From Tetmemena sp. SeJ-2015 (Eukaryota; Ciliophora; Spirotrichea; Sporadotrichida; Oxytrichidae): DNA of 23,119 bases. A program made the position numbers and the translations under genes. This document shows positions 1 through 10,900 of the stretch, piece after piece. How positions within the stretch are numbered: position 1 is the first letter of the stretch; each line of letters starts with the position of its first letter. The notes beneath the pieces are model-generated. The model worked only from the letters and a program-made list of their open reading frames with translations. It did not search any database and was not told where the DNA came from. The DNA is taken from positions 1 through 23,119 of the forward strand of contig JAJKFJ010024014.1 of the NCBI GenBank assembly GCA_027382625.1. The letters are read 5' to 3'.

Positions 1-1184
1 ATCATAGTTTGAGTAAGCAGCCGCGGTATGTATATATTAATTTGGGCTTAAAAAATTTCCGGAATTAAATTGTAAATTTAATTCGATTAATTCAATTTTA
101 CATTTCATTCTGATTTCTACAATATATTCAAGGCAACAGCTTTTCTAAAGTAATCTGCCGCTTCTTTGAGCTCTCCTCTGCAGTAGCTGTTCTTTCCAAG
201 TCCAAACAGAGCCTCATGGCACCGTGGTTGAGCTTCCACCATTTATTTAAAGACCTGATCACCTTTGGCAAGTTCATAGTCTGATACCAAGTAAGAGACT
301 AGTGGGATTGTATCTGTCAAAGAGGAGTCAAAGAAAAGCGAATATGTCAGTAGCTCTAGAGTGAGCTTTGAAGTCGAAGATCTAAATAAACTGCTTTGGC
401 CGCTTTTGTCGCCTCCTATATCTATCAGCTTCTATCCTGATTGCTGTTTTACCTTTACTTCTCTCTCCATGATACTGAACTTATTCAACTAAAGAGTCTC
501 TTTCGCATTTGGAGATAATAGAGCCGCCTGTTTTTTATGATCACGTTTTTTGTTCCTTTGATATTTGTCTCTACAATAAAACTATGATTAAATAGATCTA
601 TCGTCTAGCAGATTCCTTGCAGGAGAGGGCATCTTGCTCTTAGAAGTTTTCTTGACTTTAATGAGTTAAGAACCCTCCTTCTAATCCGTTTCAAGTTCAT
701 TCTATGTATCATGTAGAATTACGAATTTCTTTTAGTTGCTAGCTTTATTAGGCGTCTATGCTTTAACCCCTGTTCCTGCTAATTTCCCATTCAAAGTTTA
801 TTCTTAGTTCTAATCTTCTTAATCACTCTGATCTTCAAGAATTGGCTCATTGAAGTTAAGCTTTCTTCTCTCAGAGTCAAGGGCCTTCATCCCTTCTCTT
901 ATCATGGAATCCAAAACGTCCAAAGGACTCTAAGTTAGTCTTTATCTATCTCTGGTGAGCCTCCTAGTTGGAGATCTCTTCTCACTCATCTTAGACCCTT
1001 CATCTCTCAATAAATCATCATCATCGTCATTGTTAAGGTTCTTCTATTACTCTTTACTCCCTGAAATGCCCTTTATGAGGTGAGGATTTTTATCTTTATA
1101 GGGGGTTTCATGATTTTCGAGACCCAAGAGGAGATCTTCCTCTTCAAACTACACATCATAGTATCTCTTCATCTCATAGTTCAT
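1..1184 (-). CDS. TPR-repeat protein, 3' end beyond window
   Basis: Reading TAA/TAG as Gln, one frame is open from ATG at 1184 (second in-frame ATG at 1172) to the window edge, allowing for one IES at 39-128. The N-terminal 250 or so residues are charged and low in complexity: an acidic start (YYDVQFEEEDLLLGLEN), an Asp run, then Arg/Lys/Ser-rich sequence with many reassigned Gln codons. The later part is a helical tetratricopeptide-like repeat (AQPRCHEALFGLGKNSYCRG followed by ELKEAADYFRKAVALN). TPR proteins are usually scaffolds in protein complexes; no specific family was recognised. The frame stays open upstream of 1184 into sequence antisense to the PRMT5 segment, so the true start may lie up to about 60 bp further upstream. 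The gene is incomplete because the window ends. Confidence 0.7.
39..128. other. IES in TPR gene, pointer ATATATT
   Basis: Pointer copies are at 32-38 and 122-128. Reading straight through gives a TGA soon after the TPR helix. Removing 90 bp joins the repeat helix (minus-strand reading ...AVALN) to IYIPRLL with the frame open to the window edge. The insert is strongly AT-rich. An alternative is a GT-AG intron over nearly the same stretch. Confidence 0.6.
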
Positions 1185-1249
1185 ATCCACCTCAGCTTGA
1201 ATCTATCCTATTGTTTCTTCTTCAAGTGGATATATATTCAGAAGAGGTC

Positions 1250-2260
1250 TATGAGAAATACCTGCAGTTTAAGATGCTATGTGGTCATCACACAGGCATT
1301 TCAGTCATCTTGCACTTCCAATCCAACTTGCCCAACTTTAAGAACTTTACTCAGCGTTGGCTAGGAGAGTAGGTTTTCGCTATACAACTCGATACTACTT
1401 CCTTCATCACTAATTCTAAGGGCTTCCCTGTGCTCTCTAAAGCTCATTAGGAGACTGTCAAAGCTTTCATGAAGAAGAAGTCTCACTTCATCATGAAGGG
1501 CAAGCATCCAAGCGATAATCTAGATGAGTACTATCAATACATGTGCCACGTCTTCAAGACTCACGATGAGCTAGATGAAGAGGAGAAAATTGAGGTCGCT
1601 TATAGAGATTACCTGCAGTCGCCACTTCAACCCCTAGCCGATAACCTGGAGGCTGCAACTTATGAGACATTTGAAAATGACACTATCAAGTACGATTTGT
1701 ATGAGGACTCAATCTACAAGGCATTTAAAGACAAGAAGTAGTATGGAAGATTCTTCCAAACTAATGCTTAGCTAGCTGAGCAAGCCTAAATTCTACCAGA
1801 GAGCTATGTAGCCTAAAGCGATGGAGAGAATATTGAGATGGCTGAAGAATCTAAGGATGAATTGGTTGGCTCTACTGGAAGAACTGCAGCAGACCCCATC
1901 ATCGTTATGTACTTTGGAGCAGGTAGAGGGCCCCTTATTAGGAAGGCTTTAAAGGCAGCTGAGAGAGCTGAAGTGCATATCAAGGTAATAGCTCTTGACA
2001 AGAACCCTAACGCCATAGTCACTCTCAGAAACATGATAGTGGATGAGAATTTGGAAGATAGAGTAACCTTGTTTGCAGGAGACATGAGGAAAATAGACAT
2101 TAAGGATATGCAAGGAGATATCTTGATGAGTGAATTGCTTGGCTCCTTTGGAGATAACGAACTTTCTCCTGAGTGTCTTAACCCAACCAGCAAGTTCCTA
2201 AAGAAAGGAGGCATATTTGTACCCTACTTGTACACCAACTACGTTGTGCCTCTCTCAAGT
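1250..2260 (+). CDS. PRMT5: PRMT5 protein arginine methyltransferase, internal segment only
   Basis: PRMT5 makes symmetric dimethylarginine on histones, Sm proteins and other substrates, usually with WDR77. The 337 codons visible here run from the end of the TIM barrel (FTQRWLGEQ, NSKGFPVLSKAH, RDYLQSPLQPLADNLE) into the Rossmann methyltransferase domain. The SAM-binding motif MYFGAGRGPL, post-I ALDKNPNAIVTL and the double-Glu catalytic loop SELLGSFGDNELSPECL are all intact, ending at YVVPLSS. Several TAA/TAG codons sit in frame. A stretch of about 50 residues (roughly 1735-1880) is inserted relative to the usual family spacing. The first ~250 residues of a normal PRMT5 and the C-terminal beta-barrel/dimerisation part (with its WFP and WYEW motifs) are absent: both flanks change abruptly to genes on the other strand. 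No IES was seen inside. It looks like one retained segment (MDS) of a gene whose other parts are elsewhere, or a truncated copy. Confidence 0.85.
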
Positions 2261-2270
2261 TAGATTCTTC

Positions 2271-4127
2271 AAAATTTATTTTAAAAGAAGAATGATGACT
2301 CAAGATTATTTACTCAGCTTGAATCTGTTAAAGCTCCTCTAGAACCTCTAATTCAATTTTTTCTTTGCGCTCTTCTTGTTTAACTTGTCGAGAGATAAGA
2401 AAAGCAGCCTGTGATTGCAGAATTGAAGGCACCTCTCTTCTAGGGCTTGAGATTTATGTCGTCTCTAAAACCTTCTTTTAAACATTTTTATCATTCGCTA
2501 AGGGCAAAGATTTCAATTCTTCTTGATTTTTATTTTATCCACTTAGATGGTCTTTTAGAAGATTTTCGCCTTATTTGAGATCAATATTTGGATTTTTATA
2601 AGGTATATTGTCTTATTCGTTTGACTTCTCGTGCATTTCAGTTGAGCCCTCTTCCTTTAAACTAATGGAAGCTGGAATCTGATTAGAGGTGTCTGATTAT
2701 AAATCATTATCCTCTTGATCTAGAGACTAATCTTTGAAAAGATTTCTGACAATATTCTAATGCTAATTCACAATTGCTTGAAATCGTTTATCAGTGAAAG
2801 ATAAATCCTCGTTCTCAAGTTACGCATGAGACTACGCTGCCGTAATGATTGGCCTTAAGGAAAAATTTGCTCCTTGAAGGGAGGAGGAATGATCAGTATT
2901 TAAAATCTCTGGATTTATCTATAAATCAGTGACTTAATCTAAGAGAGATTCTCCTAAGGGAGATTCCTCGTTTTCGCTGTCTAAGAAGAGAAGTGTATCT
3001 GACTACCTATTAAGTTGCGCATTTTCCTCTATCATTTTAATTTTAAAGTCTGCCACTTTGTGATCAGCCAGCTTTGGAGCAAGATTCCAATTGTTTGTTT
3101 AATGAATAACTGGCGAGGCATCTGATTGCTGCTGCTTCACTTACTTCAACTCTGATATCTTATCTCTCCAGGTAAGACTCTTCTCAAGATTATTTCTTGT
3201 GTTATCTTTGAGAGATTACTGCTAAGATTGCAATTGAGTTTTCAACTGTCTACTTGTTGGCGACGGTGAAAGCTTTTTTGATTTGTTGTTTTTGCTGTTG
3301 AGAGGCTAATTATTATTATTACTATTATTGTCACCCCTGGCTTAATTCAAATTAATTTATTGTTTCTGATAAGTTTCTTATCTTTGCTCGGCATTCACAC
3401 CATAGTTTTTAACTCTTGTAGCGAAGGGAGAAACTTTTGTACTTTGCTTGACTAAAGTATCTGCAGCAAAGGCTGAGGGTCTGTTGTTGTTATCTTGAAT
3501 AGCTGACTCTGCTTCTTGTTAATTCTAATTAGATTGCTAAACATAAATATGAGAGAGGAAAAATGACTCTTTGAAGTTTTTAGATTGATCTCTGGTGGGA
3601 GTTCTAGACTTGGAAATTGGAGTGGGTGCTTTGAGTTTAGAGTAGATTTTTGGGATTCTCTCTGGTTACTCTCCTCCTCCTCCTCCTCCTCCTTCCTTGG
3701 TATCTTCATAATTGTTCTAGACTTTGTTTCCACCCAGGATTTGACTATTCCCAAGCACATCTTCTGAAATTTTCCTTATAGTGCCAATCTTGCTTGACTC
3801 CTTCGCATTCAAGCTCTGTAAATTCTTAGTCAAGGCCTTATTGAAACTGCTATGAATTGGATTGGGCTTGGATTCCGCTTCGAGCTAACTGTTCTCCAAT
3901 TTTTAGAGGATGTCGCTTTTAGGCGGCGGAATCTGAGTCATTTGCTTCTGGATCAAAGGAGAGGGTTGCCCTATTTTAGATTTTAAAGCCTTTGGAGGGA
4001 GCTTAGAAGTCGTCTTTTGCAAATTAGATGGTGGAGAGAGTTGAGAGAGGTTCTTAGTTTAAGATTCAAATGGACTTTTGGGATCTCTATCTTATTAAGT
4101 GGAGAGCTTAGTGATTTGATTCTCCAT
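2271..4127 (-). CDS. Q/N/S-rich coiled-coil-like protein, 3' end unresolved
   Basis: With TAA/TAG as Gln, a single frame runs without TGA from ATG at 4127 to the edge of the PRMT5 segment, about 619 codons. The product starts MENQITKLSTQQDRDPKS and is hydrophilic: Ser/Pro-rich N-terminal part (QIPPPKSDI), a run of seven Gly near residue 160, Asn/Gln/Lys runs (SNNNNQPLNSKNNKSKK), and charged helical segments likely to form coiled coils towards the end (EERKEKIELEVLEELQQIQ). No domain was recognised. No in-frame TGA occurs before the reading enters sequence antisense to PRMT5 (first TGA near 2036), so the real 3' end is either in another MDS or defined by an IES I could not resolve. The sequence around 2264-2294 has inverted arms ATTCTTC/GAAGAAT. 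Confidence 0.65.
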
Positions 4128-4310
4128 TGCAAATTTAATTTATAATTAAGATTCATCGGGTTTCAAAATTAAGTTACTCTTTAAGAATAGAAACTAATTT
4201 AAAATACACCCCTTCCTCCCTAATTAAGATAAGTTATTAATTTTTGGATAGATTTATCAATAAAGGCATATTTTTCATATTCAAATTTAATAGCATAACT
4301 TTATTTGGCT
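4128..4310. other. AT-rich intergenic spacer
   Basis: This 183-bp gap lies between the stop of the 483-aa gene and the start of the Q/N-rich gene, both on the minus strand. It is very AT-rich with stops in all useful frames, and presumably holds the promoter of the downstream gene. No motif was recognised. Confidence 0.5.
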
Positions 4311-6019
4311 TCACAGTTGAAGCTAGCTGATTTCAAACTTGAGTTGGTCCCTCCTAGCTCTTAAATCTTTGAGAAGCTCTCTTTTCTATAAGTCATAGTC
4401 TTTGTAACCTTGTTCAGCTGCTGTGTTCTATATTCTCTTACTCGATATGCTTTGATCCTGATTATTGACAAAGGTGAGGGAATCTGCGACAAGCTCATCC
4501 ACTTGGACTAAAGAGTCTACAGCTGTTTGTGTGCCTTGACTGAAGGCTTTGGCTATGAAAGAGTTCTGCTGATTTTCTGCTCCGCTCATATAGTCCAAAT
4601 GGTTACTAAAGAGAAAGTGTGAAATTCGAAAATTAATTAACTGTGGTATTATTATCTTACTCTATCATACCAAGCGCAGAGGAGCAAAGTTTAGCTTGCT
4701 CAGAGGCTTTATGTGAACTCTGTTAATTCAACTCATTTGGAACTTCTGATTACTACTGCACTTACTCAAGTTCAGATCGCAGCCCTTCTATCAGTTTCTT
4801 CAAAGTGAGAGCATATTCCTGTTATTCCAGCTGCTAATTAAGTTCAGAATCCTTAAAATAGTCCACAAACTTCTCTTCTGCCTGTACTCGGAATCTATGC
4901 GAAATCTTAAATCAAGTCAATAAAGTTATTTATCTTAATTTTGCATCTTTTTGAAGAGGATCTTCTGGATCTCTTTGAAAATACCTCCTTAGCCACTCAC
5001 TCCACTAAGTCCTGCTAAGTTCCCTCCGAGGCACATAAATCTGAAGAAGGGGTCCTTTTTGAGTCCATCATTCAAAGGATCTTCCAGGTTGGAGTATTTC
5101 CCACTGGCTGCAATTTGGAAGCGGGTGGCTTCTTTAAGCAAAGGCAAAATTGAGAAGAGTAAGTTGCTCAAGTAAGAGAGTAGGTACTGATAGTCTTCAT
5201 AGATCTGACATTACTCACTCGAATAGCATTCGTCCATGTTCAAAGCAGAGATAAAGCTCTTGCTAGTAAACTGAATATGGAAGTATAGCTTATCTGTAAG
5301 TTCTTATATAGTTTAACGTTGAGCTTGAAGTCCAAAGTCTTGCGCTTCTGTGGGTACTCACTTAGTCTGCCCGGCTTCATTTCATATTCAACTTCCTTCA
5401 TTGGCTTATCTTTGAGATCTACTTTGATTTGATCTGGTGTGCTCTGTACCTCCCCATACTCATTCATGAAGTACTGCCTTCTATTCTTTGAAATTTATAT
5501 ACAACATTAGACACTTAACTTAAGTTATTGTCAATATCAAAGGGGTCTTGGAGTTATAAGATCCTGGCAAATTCCTCAACTGCTAGAGTGTTCTGAGAGA
5601 CTTGAGCGTCCAGAAATTAAATCATGGATTCTGCTACTACCTCGCAAAGTTAAATCGTTGATCTGTCCTCCTCTCAAAATGAAAGTGAAAAGCCAAATAT
5701 ACCATTTAAAGTCTCTTACTCTGCTCTTACTGAGGGTTGATTTATCCACAAATCTATAGAGCAGATTAGCTATCCTGTCTTTCATTTCACGAGGTTCGAG
5801 ACTGATAACTCCCTCCACTAGAGCACTGTTTGAACTTAGACTTTCTTCAAAGAAACTTTCTTCCTCCTCATCTTCTTCATCCCCATATTCTCTCATCTAC
5901 TTGTCAGCCTATGTCTGTTCAAATTGCGGGTTTTGGCTTTCTTGCATCTCACTCTCCTCGTAGTTCATGCTTTACGTTTGCTACTGTTTAGTATGGTCTT
6001 AGGCCCTTGAATTGCTCAT
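4311..6019 (-). CDS. Unknown protein, about 483 aa, six segments
   Basis: A complete gene from ATG 6019 to TGA 4311-4313. Five GT-AG introns can be placed from frame continuity: 5673-5730 (58 nt), 5486-5514 (29), 5259-5317 (59), 4973-5000 (28) and 4606-4660 (55). One IES lies at 4911-4938. After removal the length is exactly 484 codons including the stop. The N-terminus is Gln-rich, then strongly acidic (EYGDEEDEEEESFFEE). A helical region follows (EPREMKDRIANLLYRFVDKS, TLAVEEFARILQLQDPFDID), then a hydrophobic helical part (LLSYLSNLLFSILPLLKEA) with a Gly/Leu stretch, and a C-terminal coiled coil (YALTLKKLIEGLRSELEQVQ; RELLKDLRARRDQLKFEISQ). I do not recognise the family. The coiled coils and acidic head suggest a structural or cytoskeletal protein, which is inference only. 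Confidence 0.75.
4911..4938. other. IES, pointer ATCTTAA
   Basis: Pointer copies at 4904-4910 and 4932-4938; removal of 28 bp gives ...RSSSKRCKIK then ISHRFRVQAEEK on the minus strand. Unremoved, the frame meets TGA within the insert. Confidence 0.8.
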
Positions 6020-6379
6020 TTTTAGTTTCTTCTGCTTTAATAAATAGTGCGCAGTTTAACTCTTTGCTAAGTTTGAATTCAAATAATAAGCATTTTAGTT
6101 GACAATTATAAAAGCTAAGTAATTTATATAAGAAGCAGCAGTAGTATAATTGAGGATTAGAGAACTAATTAATTTACAAGTAGAGTTAATGATAAATTAA
6201 AACTATGATAATTCAAGCAATTGGCAAGTGATCTATGTTCTCTCTCCTTCTTTGTGGTGCTGCTCAAAATCCAAGTCTTCTCAGCCAAATATTTCTTATA
6301 AAGATCAATCTCAAATTTACTTTTTAAGTTTAAGACAGAGAGGGAGAGTGCGTATGATAATTTATCTTTTTTATTATAG
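6020..6379. other. Divergent spacer between 483-aa gene and AGL segment
   Basis: The part next to 6020 is AT-rich and probably carries the promoter of the minus-strand gene. From about 6228 to 6379 short frames are open, but none continues the debranching enzyme upstream of its GIKDYVEL. The AGL homology begins abruptly after TTATTATAG at 6379, which could be an intron acceptor or an MDS boundary. Confidence 0.4.
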
Positions 6380-7838
6380 GGAATTAAAGACTATGTGGAA
6401 CTGGCATCTGAGGGACCTAACAGTGGAGCAAGCATCTTGAATGAGCCTGTGGAATTGCACTTCAGAGATGATGACTAGAGATTGCACTGGGAGAAGTTGA
6501 ACAGAGGACAACCTCCTAGGAGTGTCACCCTAGGCCAACTCATCCATGAGATAATTCAAGCACATGCGAGTGGAATTTAGTTCAGAGAGTGGAACGCAGG
6601 AGACAAAATTGACTCGTGCATGAAGGATCAGGGCTTCAACATATTGACAAGTTAGAAAATCAAATGAGTTCTTCAAATTCAAACTTTTTAAATTCTGCTA
6701 TAAACATCTACTTGGACGAGCAGACAGGATTTGTGTTGGGAGGAAATTAGCACAACTGCGGTACTTGGATGGATAAGATGGGCTCTTCAGACAAGACTGG
6801 TAATAGAGGAATCCCTGCAACTCCTAGAGACGGTGCTCCCATCGAGTTGGTGGCTCTTCTACACTAAGCATTGGTGTTCATGAGTGAGATGCACAGCCAA
6901 GGCCATGTCGCCACTGATCGAGTCAAACTCAAGAATTAATTGAAAATAAGTGTAGCACATCTTCATCTTATAAATTGAATGGGTAGGAGTGGACTTACTC
7001 ACAATCGCAAATTCAAAATATGATCATAAGCCATAATCTTTGAATTTGAATAATGGGCACAGAGGATTAAGAGCAACTTTGAGAGACACTTCTGGATTCC
7101 TCATTCAGACTCAGAAGACCAGCACTATGTAATCTTAAATGAATGAAATTGTTTGATGATGATAATAATATTAAAATCGAAAAGAGATACGTGCGCAGAA
7201 GAGGTATCTATAAGGACGTGCTTAGATCCTCTCAGCCCCACACTGATTATCAACTCAGGCCTAACCTTTGTGTGGCTCTCGCCTACGCTCCAGATTTATT
7301 CAACGTAGACCACGCTAATATCTGCATCAGAAACTATAAAACTTTGAATGATTCACTTATGTTATTAGGAAACGTAGAGAGTATCTTGATGGAAGAGGGT
7401 TGCATGGGAATTAAGACTCTAGATCCTCAAGATCCCAACTATAAAGGAGACTATATCAACTCAGACGACTCTTCGGGTTGGAACTACCATCAGGGTCCAG
7501 AGTGGCTATGGCCTGTTGGTTTCTTCCTCAAGGCTAAGATCATCTTCGCTCAAAGACAAGAAGATGTTGTACTCGACATCGAGGAAATTACTCAGTAAGT
7601 ATCAGCCCTTTACTACTACTGCTTCTATTTATTCTTTATCTAACTTTATAATAGCGGTGTGATGAAGTGGGTGGTGCCTCACTAGCAGCACATCATTCAA
7701 AACGAGTGGGAGGGACTACCAGAGCTCACTAACTCGCATGGCAAGGAGTGCAAGGATTCCTGCACTACACAGGCCTGGTCAGTGGCTGCTTTATTTGACG
7801 CACTCAGAGACCTTTACTACCTCAGATCTTAAGCTTGA
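6380..7838 (+). CDS. AGL: Glycogen debranching enzyme, C-terminal amylo-1,6-glucosidase part
   Basis: The family transfers short glucan chains and then hydrolyses the alpha-1,6 branch glucose of glycogen in the cytosol. Only the C-terminal 400 or so residues (of about 1500 in the family) are here. Diagnostic blocks in order: [146 protein letters not shown], then TGA at 7836-7838. One GT-AG intron is at 7595-7654 (60 nt). IESs are at 6643-6707 and 7144-7181, and a further insert at about 6940-7030 is either an IES or an intron. Total after removal is a whole number of codons. The N-terminal glucanotransferase domain is not in the window, so this locus holds only part of the gene. It ends tail-to-tail with the EF-hand gene 150 bp away. 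Confidence 0.9.
6643..6707. other. IES in AGL, pointer AACAT
   Basis: Pointer copies at 6638-6642 and 6703-6707. Removing 65 bp joins KDQGFN to [14 protein letters not shown], matching the family's spacing. No AG acceptor lies at the right boundary, so it is not a normal intron. Confidence 0.85.
6940..7029. other. Insert in AGL: IES (pointer TAA) or GT-AG intron
   Basis: Between VKLKN and [18 protein letters not shown] the frame shifts. An IES with TAA copies at 6937-6939 and 7027-7029 gives VKLKNQAIIFEFEQW. An intron at 6950-7030 (gt...ag, 81 nt) gives VKLKNQLKITIIFEFEQW. Both restore the frame; homology does not decide. Confidence 0.55.
7144..7181. other. IES in AGL, pointer GAA
   Basis: Copies of GAA at 7141-7143 and 7179-7181. 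Removing 38 bp of AT-rich sequence gives [19 protein letters not shown], as expected in the family; reading through meets TGA at once. Confidence 0.75.
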
Positions 7839-7987
7839 ACAGAAGACTCATATTCAAAAATGGAGAAGAAGACAATAATACAGATGTTTATTTAAGAAAA
7901 TCACCTTGTAATAAGAAATGTTAAGACGAGTAGGCGAAGATCGATTTTCAATGTTTATCGATAAAAGGCAAGCATGTTTTCATTTAC

Positions 7988-10900
7988 TCACTCATCATAT
8001 TTATATTTCTAACTCTTATTTTGGTCTAGCCCCTTATTAGCTTGGTTCTTGAAGATGAGATCTCGCATGGCTTCGAAGAATTGATTCTTATTCACTGAGG
8101 AGCCAGTTCTATACTTCTCAAAAGCATTCACCGCATCTTAGATCCTCACACTATTGCCAAAGTATAGTCATTTCAACTTATATTTTTATATCTCATTTTG
8201 AGAATAGTTATTAGTGCTTGTTATCTCAGATCGTTGAAGATTTCAAGATACTTCTCCTGAGAGATAAACCTCTCAACATACTCTTTAGTCGACTTGACAA
8301 TTCTCTCCCTCAACTCTGACTTTGTCGGTTACTGAGCTTCCATTAAAAATGCAGTCCTATAAATATTTCTAATCATCAAAGCTTGGATGCTCTCAAAGGC
8401 TATCTTTAAGTTTTCTTTTTCCTGCTACTCTATTTGACTCTGCTAAATTCTTTCATTTTCTTTGTCTGATTATTGATCTTTGGAAGCAGCCGCTGAGATA
8501 AGGTCTCTGCTGTTGACGTTGAACTTATTTTGGTTGCTCTATCTCTCATCTGGCTTAGCAGGTAGTTCTTTAATGAGAATCTTTTGAGGAGCAGTGGCCT
8601 CCCCATTGAGCGGTTTCTTAAGCAGCCACTCCAAGAACAGTTCAAACGCTACTTCTGAGGAAGGAGGGATTTGCAAATCATTGAAGCACTTGCTAGCTGT
8701 CTGTTAAGTCAGCTGGTAGATGTCCAGGTTCGCAAACATAGACTCTATACAAATAGTATTGGATTAGTGAAGAGGTAGTGAAATATTTAAGTTACTTACC
8801 TTTCTTATTAGGGATGATGGAGTCAAACACTTTGAAAACTGTTCCCATGAAAGTAGTCAACTCCTCCAGACTCAGAGTGTTTGAGCAGTTCAAATCAAAC
8901 AGGATAAAGGCGGCGTGGATCTTCTCTTGCACAGTGCCTCCACACATTAGCGCCATGCAGTTGCTCATCTCTATCTGATCCACGGTTCCATTCTCTGAAT
9001 TCAAATTTGAGAAATCAATGTCAGATTTAATAGATCCCCAACCCCTAATTCACTAATAAGCTACTTACTGTTCTCATCGAAGATCTCAAATATTTACTTA
9101 AGCACATTATCGAAACCTTTCTTTTCAAAAGCTGTCTTGGCTACCTTCTTAAGTTGAGGTTCAAGGATGAGTTTGAAGTCCTCAAAAGTCAAGCCATCTT
9201 CCTCATCGTACATTTCCAACTGCTTCTTAATCTGACGAGAGAATTTGATAAGTAATAAATAAGTTTTTTATTAGTCTATATATAGTAAGGTTTCAGAATA
9301 ATTATTGAATGCAATATGTATTAAAAAATAAATGCATTAAAGACTGTATTTTTAATTAGAGAGAACTGGTATGCATTGATTCTCTTAAGTCCAGAGTCGT
9401 TTGAAAGTTGCTTAATTTTAGCTTCTACTGACTGATAGTCTGTGCTAGCCACGATATCATTGATCGCCTAGCTACTCATCTCCTTATAAGTAAATAAGAA
9501 GCCATATAAACTATATAAACTAACTATCCTCTTTCAGATCTGAAGGTTGATCCATATTCTTACCAAGTGGGGCTCTGTCAGCCCTATCAGCCTGGCTCTT
9601 TTAAATTCTCTGCTCTAGGATTGTGGACTTAGAACTGCAGTCAGCTAGTCTTTGCTCCTTAGGGGGTGGTCTTGGCTTCGTGAAGCTCACTTACTCAACT
9701 TTCTACTAAGGCTGAGGGACTATATTCCCCTGCTTATCATCTTATCTCATTCTCTTCTTGGCAGAAGAGTTAGAATCAAAAGCATTTTGAAGGTTTTGAG
9801 CAGTAGGATTTTGCTTGTTCTTATTTGAGTTGTAGTTTGATCCACTCTTTCTTAATATAAGAAGTGAAAAATACTTTGTCCTCATTTAAACTAGATTCAC
9901 ACTTTCTGATTTCATCAGGTTGGATCTGAGTCTGCTAGATGGTTTATCTGAGTTCGGAGAGTCTGAGTCGCTCACTGATATCAGTGTTTCTAAAGCCAAT
10001 CACAGAGGGAGACTTGTCCTTCCCCTTCACATCTGAGTAGTCATACATTCCTTCTCCTCCCCCCATTAAGTTGCTCTCATCAGTAAGGTCTCCCCTCATC
10101 AAATTCAAGAACTAAATTTGAGATGAACAATTAAATGAAATGCATCATCAAGTTGAGTGCAAGGAGAGTAGAATCATCTCCCTTCAAAGGGGAGTTAGAG
10201 CCCTTGAAAAGAATAGACTCATACTTATGGAGGTAGTCACCTCTGCACTCTAAAAGATCGCGTAAGATGTCAAAACTTGTCAATCATAACAATAGATAAA
10301 TTCATTTATACTTGGGCTTGTCGAGTATTAATGATTCTAGTTTCTATTTTGGGCACCTCCATTTCCGATCTTCATAATACTTAAACTATTTATCTTAAAA
10401 AGATCCACTCGATTAAGTCCCTCTAATGGATGACACCACTCTAGCTGTAGTTGCATCTTCTCATTACCTCTAAGGCGAGATTATGAGTCATGGCATTTTA
10501 AGTGCTTCGAGGAACAGCCTCTCCAAAACACTTCTGCACTAGGATGGACATGTAATGATCAAGGAAGTACTCCATGTCTCGCAAGTAGATACACCCATCT
10601 CTGTCTTGATCTATCTAATTGAAAAGTGAAATTGGGTCAAACTGAGGGCTCTAAATCTCATTCACAGAGATAAATGGTTACTTTCTTCTTATTATTAACA
10701 TAAGTTCACAGAGAGATAGTTAGAAGCGTCTGTGTATTGAAGGATGTCAGCAGAAGCAGACTGGTTCTAAAACTCAGGCGAGAGGCTTTTCTTCGGAGAG
10801 TGACCATTTCTGTCATCTTAAGTAGAGAGCAGTTTGATCAAGCCTCTTTCAAGCTCAATCCTGTCTACCAGGTCATCCTAATTGACATCAAAGTGGCAAA

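Noticed and set aside
1080..1364. Plus ORF of 94 codons, MRIFIFIGGFMIF...
   Set aside because: It is in a different frame from the PRMT5 homology and antisense to the TPR gene start; composition is that of a shadow frame.
1813..2214. Minus ORF of 133 codons antisense to PRMT5
   Set aside because: It covers the most conserved PRMT5 motifs on the other strand and has no coding character.
3670..3705. TCC repeat as a microsatellite of separate interest
   Set aside because: It simply encodes the poly-Gly run of the minus-strand Q/N-rich protein.
8778..8978. Plus ORF opposite the EF-hand exon
   Set aside because: It is antisense to a canonical EF-hand and explained by it.
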